NCBI RefSeq assembly: GCF_014633365.1
Contig: NC_068349.1
Span: 19,792,753-19,856,752, forward strand
Direction of reading: 5' to 3'
From: Diospyros lotus
Lineage: Eukaryota > Streptophyta > Magnoliopsida > Ericales > Ebenaceae
Length of the DNA stretch: 64,000 nt
Shown here: piece by piece, positions 59,510 through 64,000 of the stretch
How the letters are laid out: each line of letters opens with the position of its first letter
Position numbering within the stretch: the stretch's first letter is position 1
Notes under the pieces: model-generated
What the model was told of the DNA's origin: nothing
Seen by the model: the letters and a program-made list of their open reading frames with translations, nothing else
Database searches by the model: none
Position numbers and translations under genes: made by a program

Positions 59510-59883
59510 GTTATCTCACATGGGATGGCTCATTCTCTCTCTGGTCTTAGTCATCCATGTTGTCTTGAGGCCATCATCGAATTCTTCTCAAAACCTAAAT
59601 CTATTCAAGTTAATATTCCAATATTCTCAAAAATGATCTTAGTCTATAGAGAAATCATTAAGTAAAAATCCTTGAGAATTAGAAAAAGGCAAATTGGTCC
59701 AAATATGTTGATCATTCGAATGATGTCCAAGATCATAAGATTCATTTGAATATCAAAAGGGTCTCCAGTCGATTGAGTTCAACAAACAAAAGAAGATTAA
59801 AAATTTCTTCCAATTAAGTGCAATAATTCACTGATATAAATTTGTCTAAAAATCATGTGCATCATTCGAGAACTAAGCATATA
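59510..59883 (+). repeat. 373-bp direct repeat, copy 2
   Basis: Matches 41149-41521. Here the sequence runs on without a break into the copia RNase H tail, so this copy keeps its original right side. Its left side is cut by LTR V. Confidence 0.9.
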
Positions 59884-60014
59884 GAAATTAGGCATCATTT
59901 TATTAGAGATCATGTTCAAAAATGAGATATGGTCATAGATTATGTGCCAGGAAAAAATTAATTGGTTGATATTCTTACAAAACCTTTAGAGAAAAATCAA
60001 GACTGAGTTAGGTA
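59835..60014 (+). pseudogene. SIRE-like copia RNase H C-terminus
   Basis: Reads LSKNHVHHSRTKHIEIRHHF, then DHVQK, DYVPGKN and ILTKPL, the standard end of copia RNase H. TGA after DHVQK, TAA after DYVPGKN and TGA at 60004. Upstream codons are disturbed by a small indel relative to copy 1 of the direct repeat. It marks the end of pol in the element that continues to the window edge. Confidence 0.88.
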
Positions 60015-60029
60015 TTATTGAAAAATGAA

Positions 60030-60700
60030 TCTAAAATAATCAAGTAAAAACCTTGTGTTAATTGAGTAAGCTTAGTTCTAAATCATGTAAAAACAGTTAT
60101 TAATCAAGTAGATTTTCAAAATCTCAGTTAGGTCATTTTCTAATTAAGTATAAAATGTTATTAATCCATTATCGTAAGTTCTTAATCGAGTAATATTAGA
60201 GTTTAATCGAGTAATTTTCAAAATAGAGAGTATGTAGTTTCAAGGGTCAACCTTACTCGAGTAAAAAATAAAGTTACTTGACTAAAAAGCAATCCTTAAT
60301 CGATTAAAAAATGTATCTTACTAGAGTAGAAGTTAAGCAGTTCAAAAATTGAGTCTTCATTCAAGTAAAAACAAATATTAATAAACTAATCATCTAACCT
60401 TACTTAATTAAAATCCAAATATAGTTGAGTAAAAATCTTTACACGTTTTAAAATTAGGGTTTCCAATTGACCATTTCACGCGAGCATAAATACCTAGTTA
60501 CTCGATTACATATCATTTTACTCAAAACTCTCTCAAACCCTAGCATTCAGCCGTCAATTCCAAGTAATCTGTGAATCATTTCTCTTTTGATTTTGATTGT
60601 TCTTGTATGAAACCTAGTCACTCTCCATCATCTTCATCCCATCCTAATCGATTTATCATTAAAATTCTCGAATTTAGTACTCTTTGAATCGAGTTCATAT
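60030..60700. repeat. ACTCGAGTA motif array, copy 3, in pol-env spacer
   Basis: AATCAAGTA (60038), AATTGAGTA (60059), AATCAAGTA (60102), AATCGAGTA (60181, 60203), TACTCGAGTA (60253), ATCGATTAA (60299), TACTAGAGTA (60318), TAGTTGAGTA (60421), TTACTCGATTAC (60496), GAATCGAGTT (60686). Same motif as in the LTRs of element P. A TATA-like CATAAATACC is at 60485, about 225 bp before the env-like start. Confidence 0.82.
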
Positions 60701-60879
60701 TTTCTCAAATGGAACCTAAGCGAAAAGAGACCTCCTCACCTAGTACACCATCATCCTCTAAGAAAGCTAGGACAAAATGACCATCCAACCCTACACCTAG
60801 CTCTCCCACACATGCACAACTTGAAAAATTCAAAAATGACCAACATAGGACATTGTGTACTGATGTTCTGTCTAAGGGA

Positions 60880-62930
60880 TGTTGAGTGTAGATTTTGATG
60901 ATTGATGATTGACATGTGTGAATGTGAATGTACATTTATATTTTATGTACTAACAAAGCATGAAGCCTTCATAAGGCTTACAAAGCTATTCTCTAGTGAT
61001 TTCATGACACGGGTTATATATGGAAACTTCTTATACTTATATAGAGATTACATTATATATGGAAACAAGTTTTTAGAGAGCTTCCTAGAGATTTGAGTAT
61101 TTGAGCTATGTATGGAAAGTTCTTCTTGGAATGGAAAGTCTAGAAGATATATATATATATGGAATCCTTATTCATATATGGGAAGTTCAAAAGATCTATA
61201 TGGAAGTTTTTGAGGAGATTGGAGTAGTCCACTATATGGAGTTGCCATATATGTAACTTGGCGACATGGCATTGTTAACATAGCATTTTGATGACATGGC
61301 AGCCACGTGGAGCACACTCATCAAGGCTACATCATCTCGTTGGTCTAGATATGGTAAGAGAATCATGGAATAAATTTAAAGGTTCCTAGAAGCTCCTCTA
61401 CTCAGTTAAATATGGAAGAATTTTTTGAATTGCATTCAAATGGAGAAGTTAAAGATTCAGCATTATTGTTCAACATTAATGGAAAAAATTAAGGTTTGAA
61501 AATTAAACCTTGATTGATATTACTTTCCTTTATTACTGATTCTCTCTCATTAAAAGGATATGGAGACTACTCATTATGGCAATTGATATCTTCATTATGG
61601 GAGAATATTCTAAGGATATCTTGCATATTCAGCTGCAGAAATTGATTCTCTACTTGTCAACATTTTTTAATATGGAAACTTGATCAATTATGAGCTTTTG
61701 AAGTTATAATTGATATCTTCATTGTTGGACAAATTTGCTTCATTATTTGAGAATATTTGGTTGGATTTTACACCATTTGGAGGTTTAAATTCAAATTTCA
61801 AATTAGCTATGCTTGTTATGGAAGCTAAGGGGCCAATTGCACAATCAAAGGAGTTTGAAGATCAACTAGAAGTCAGCATTGATTATTTCTTATTTAATTT
61901 CAATTTTGCAAGAATTATGAAAGGTTTTGATGATATTTTAATCCTTAAAATCAGCCATGCATTAGTGGAACTGATTTGCTCATTCAAGGCTGATTGGAGA
62001 TCAACAAAAGTCAAAGGTCTTTGATGATCAATCAAGTTAGCTGATTATGGAAGGTAAATCAAGAATTCAATATGAAGGGCTAAGATTAGCTTGAAGACTT
62101 GCCACATGGAGGGATGAGATTGATAAGAAAAGCTTACTCTAACACTATATAAAAGGATCTCTTGAAGGCTTTGGAACAACTTTGGAAGCCCTATTATTTT
62201 CTACATCATTGGCCAAGATTTTCATTCTCTCTAAGTCTTTCTTTTCCTCTGTCTTCTTGAGAGAAAACTAAGAGAGTTCTCCACACTTCATTGTATTATT
62301 TTTGAGAGAACCCTATTTCTCAATCTCTACTATTCTTGTATCTTGTAAAGAGCGTACAAAATCCAAACTAGTGAGTGTGAGACTCCAGAAGTAGTTTGGT
62401 GGTGGTGAAGCTAAGTGAAGGCTTTGGTGGTTGTAACAAAAGTTTCATATAGTGGATTTGGTTGAAAATCCTAAGCTAGGAAATCCTTAGGTAGTGGATG
62501 TAAGCCATAAGGGTCGAACCACTATACATCGATGTGTTCTTCTTCTTTTCATTCTTACTTATTCTTGCTTGCTTAATTGTTTGTTTTTGTGCTATCTGAA
62601 GTGGCCAAATCCTTAGGCCTACATTCTTGGTGGTTATTTTGATTATATTCTTATTTGCTTTAATTGATCATTCTTTGTACTCATTCAATATTCCATTTGG
62701 TTTATTTAAAGACTTGTTATTGTGTGCATTCAAATCACTTGTTTTCACCAAGTTGTAATTTGAAGAGTATATTAGACCAAAGCACATACTAGCACAGCTG
62801 GCGGATATCATATTATCCATCTAGTATTTAAGTGCTCCCGTACTCTCAACTACAATTTTGGTTTATATTAAATTTTTTTTCTCATATATATACGTGCATA
62901 AGTTTTGCATTAGAGTTTTAGAACTCAACA
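60880..62930 (+). mobile_element. Solo LTR (2051 bp) inside the env-like ORF
   Basis: TGTTGAGTGTAG at the left and AACTCAACA at the right, flanked by a perfect AGGGA duplication (60875-60879 and 62931-62935). TATA box CACTATATAAAAGG near 62137, then CT-rich sequence and GTCGAACCACTATAC near 62514, as in other SIRE-like LTRs (plus orientation). The U3 half is full of TATATGGAA words. The 104-codon open frame at 61710-62024 matches nothing I know. Confidence 0.92.
61010..61690. repeat. CATATATGGAA motif array in solo LTR
   Basis: At least ten words: TATATATGGAAAC (61016, 61053), CTATGTATGGAAAG (61107), TATATATGGAATCC (61155), CATATATGGGAAG (61175), CTATATGGAAG (61197), CTATATGGAG (61232), CCATATATG (61245), AAATATGGAAG (61408), GGATATGGAG (61556), AATATGGAAAC (61669). 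The full palindrome would be CCATATATGG, a CArG-box form bound by MADS factors; that link is inference. Confidence 0.8.
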
Positions 62931-63160
62931 AGGGATTCCAACTAGGAAGAAATATAAAATGGACCAAATTTGAATTTATTAAATTTGGGGATAACCTAAA
63001 GAAATGGATAACCAACATGGGTTGGTTCAAATTATCTACCCTTGACCTACCAGTTTACCCTGAAGCCTTAGCTGAATTCTATTTCAATTTACCTAAGTCT
63101 CCTATAGAAAATAAAAATAAAAAAAAAAAAAGAATTTGGAATAGACAACATAAAATTTAG

Positions 63161-63678
63161 GTTCAATGGGATTGAATACATTTACACAACTGTAAGGCTA
63201 GTATAACATCTAGAACTCTCTCTATGTGAAAAAGACCTAGATGACTTTGACATGAACTATGATGAAATATAGACTGCAATCACTAGAAAACATGAAACCT
63301 TTTTAGCAGCCAAACATTCAAGGTCTCATGAATTCTAAGATTCAGAACATAGGCTCTTACATCATTTTAATGTCACCTCAATAAATGTCAGAGGAGGATC
63401 ATTTAACTTTGTAACTTAAACTGACCTCCTCATCACGCGATGTGCCATCCACAACATCCACTTTAGTCTCCCTTGTTTTTTGTTTACTTGAATGTATGAA
63501 TCTGTCATTTCAAAATCATCTGGCAAACTTCCATTTGTGATGCTTGTCACTTTTATTCTAATTAAAACTCATTGTCATATCTCTCACCAAAGATCCATCC
63601 CTCAATCATCATTTGACACATACTTAAGCGAAACCTTCAAAATAATGATGATAAAATGTGAGAATGGTGTCTAGAAAA
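63161..63678 (+). other. 3' noncoding region of the SIRE-like element
   Basis: Between the env-like stop and the 3' LTR. It includes sequence that looks like decayed coding continuation, but I can assign no domain. No clear polypurine tract; CTAGAAAA precedes the LTR. Confidence 0.5.
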
Positions 63679-64000
63679 TGATGTTTTACTCTTGTGTTTA
63701 GTTTTGATGATGAAAAATATCAAATGGTTTTATACTCTAAATCAAAGTATATGATTTGAAAAAAAAAATCAATTTCAAGCGCTTTGTTAAAATGAAAACC
63801 AAATGATCTATAATTTTCTATAGATTGAGATTTGCACAAACAAGAATTAAGATTTAAAAGAATCTCTTAAATGATTTTTACAAGTTGGTGTTGAATCATT
63901 GGATAAATGAAGCAAAAATTTTCCAAAGGCAAAAGACCACCTTTATGTTCTTGATAGATTGATATTTTATCTTTGATATACTTTAGATGATAAAAATCAA
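63679..64000 (+). mobile_element. Start of 3' LTR of the SIRE-like element (cut by window edge)
   Basis: Begins TGATGTTTTACTC and has TTTTGATGATGAAAAATA at 63702-63719, matching the start of solo LTR U read on the minus strand. The remainder lies beyond the window. Confidence 0.7.

Larger units (their letters stand above)
60709..63160 (+). pseudogene. Env-like third ORF of SIRE-like copia, split by a solo LTR
   Basis: ATG at 60709 opens a Ser/Pro/Lys-rich start, stopped by TGA at 60778-60780. The frame continues to 60879, then resumes at 62936 and ends at 63160. The second part has GWFKLSTLDLPVYPEALAEF, like the plant-retrotransposon domain found in the extra ORF of SIRE-type elements ('putative plant transposon protein' region). 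The interruption is a clean LTR with a 5-bp duplication, and the frame is continuous across it if the LTR and one duplicate are ignored. Function of this ORF is not established; the name env-like reflects position only. No membrane segment is evident in the visible parts. Confidence 0.7.

Noticed and set aside
61710..62024. 104-codon open frame
   Set aside because: Within U3 of a solo LTR with precise ends and duplication; no homology recognised and no family reason to expect a gene.
60880..62930. Intron in the env-like ORF
   Set aside because: TG...CA ends, an AGGGA duplication, a TATA box and LTR-like R/U5 sequence show an inserted solo LTR; there is no GT...AG boundary at the junctions.
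1..64000. A host protein-coding gene somewhere in the window
   Set aside because: Every convincing protein domain is gag, protease, integrase, reverse transcriptase, RNase H, chromodomain or env-like. Remaining open frames are short, overlap LTRs and lack domains or plausible exon structure.

Overview
The window is nuclear DNA of a flowering plant and is made almost wholly of LTR retrotransposons. I cannot name the species, and a dicot is only a guess. Evidence includes Ty1/copia and Ty3/gypsy gag-pol reading frames, primer binding sites matching plant tRNA-iMet and tRNA-Asp ends, paired LTRs and solo LTRs with 5-bp target duplications, and a hAT-type element with an 8-bp duplication. I find no host protein-coding gene, rRNA or tRNA gene. 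Almost every coding region is a decaying retroelement relic, often broken by nonsense codons of the C-to-T/G-to-A kind expected from deamination of methylated DNA.

Layout. 1-1192: 3' part of a gypsy LTR. 1193-8570: Athila-like Ty3/gypsy element on the minus strand, with a long open gag-pol (2697-6896), a broken integrase, a tRNA-Asp-type primer site and a 5' LTR. 8571-13466: decayed plus-strand Ty1/copia with its 3' LTR. 13467-14326: LTR plus primer site of another copia. About 14403-32113: a copia element (P) reduced to two LTRs, a primer site and the first codons of gag. Its 5' LTR holds a hAT-type element (14776-16363) and a stack of four solo LTRs, one inside the other (Q 17920-27596 > R 19361-27078 > S 21038-26906 > T 22449-25210), each with a target duplication. 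Its 3' LTR holds solo LTR U (29277-30555). 33606-40676: complete 7.07-kb minus-strand Ty1/copia with 495-bp LTRs, an intact 5-bp duplication and one gag-pol frame carrying five nonsense codons. 41543-59508: minus-strand gypsy material: LTR M with nested solo LTR Y, degenerate chromodomain-type pol (46380-49337), LTR X with nested solo W, and LTR V with nested solo Z. 59510-64000: end of a SIRE-like copia, with the RNase H tail, a motif-rich spacer, an env-like ORF split by a 2.05-kb solo LTR, and the start of the 3' LTR at the window edge.

Most unusual observation: several unrelated element families carry their own array of a short, nearly palindromic motif at irregular 20-60-bp spacing. The motifs are ACTCGAGTA in P and the SIRE-like element, TCGACAGAT in Q/M/V, GGTATGCATACC in the Athila LTR, GAGTCGACTTGG in S, TATCCGGATA in T, CCATAACAGTGG in the 7-kb copia leader, and CATATATGGAA in the 2-kb solo LTR. 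These lie in LTRs, a leader or a pol-env spacer and are not explained by coding or ordinary tandem repeats. I know of no description of them as a class. A second oddity is a ~373-bp sequence present at both outer edges of the 18-kb gypsy block (41149-41521 and 59510-59883).

Limits: LTR family names and distances are by eye. Boundaries are firm where a target duplication is quoted and approximate elsewhere.
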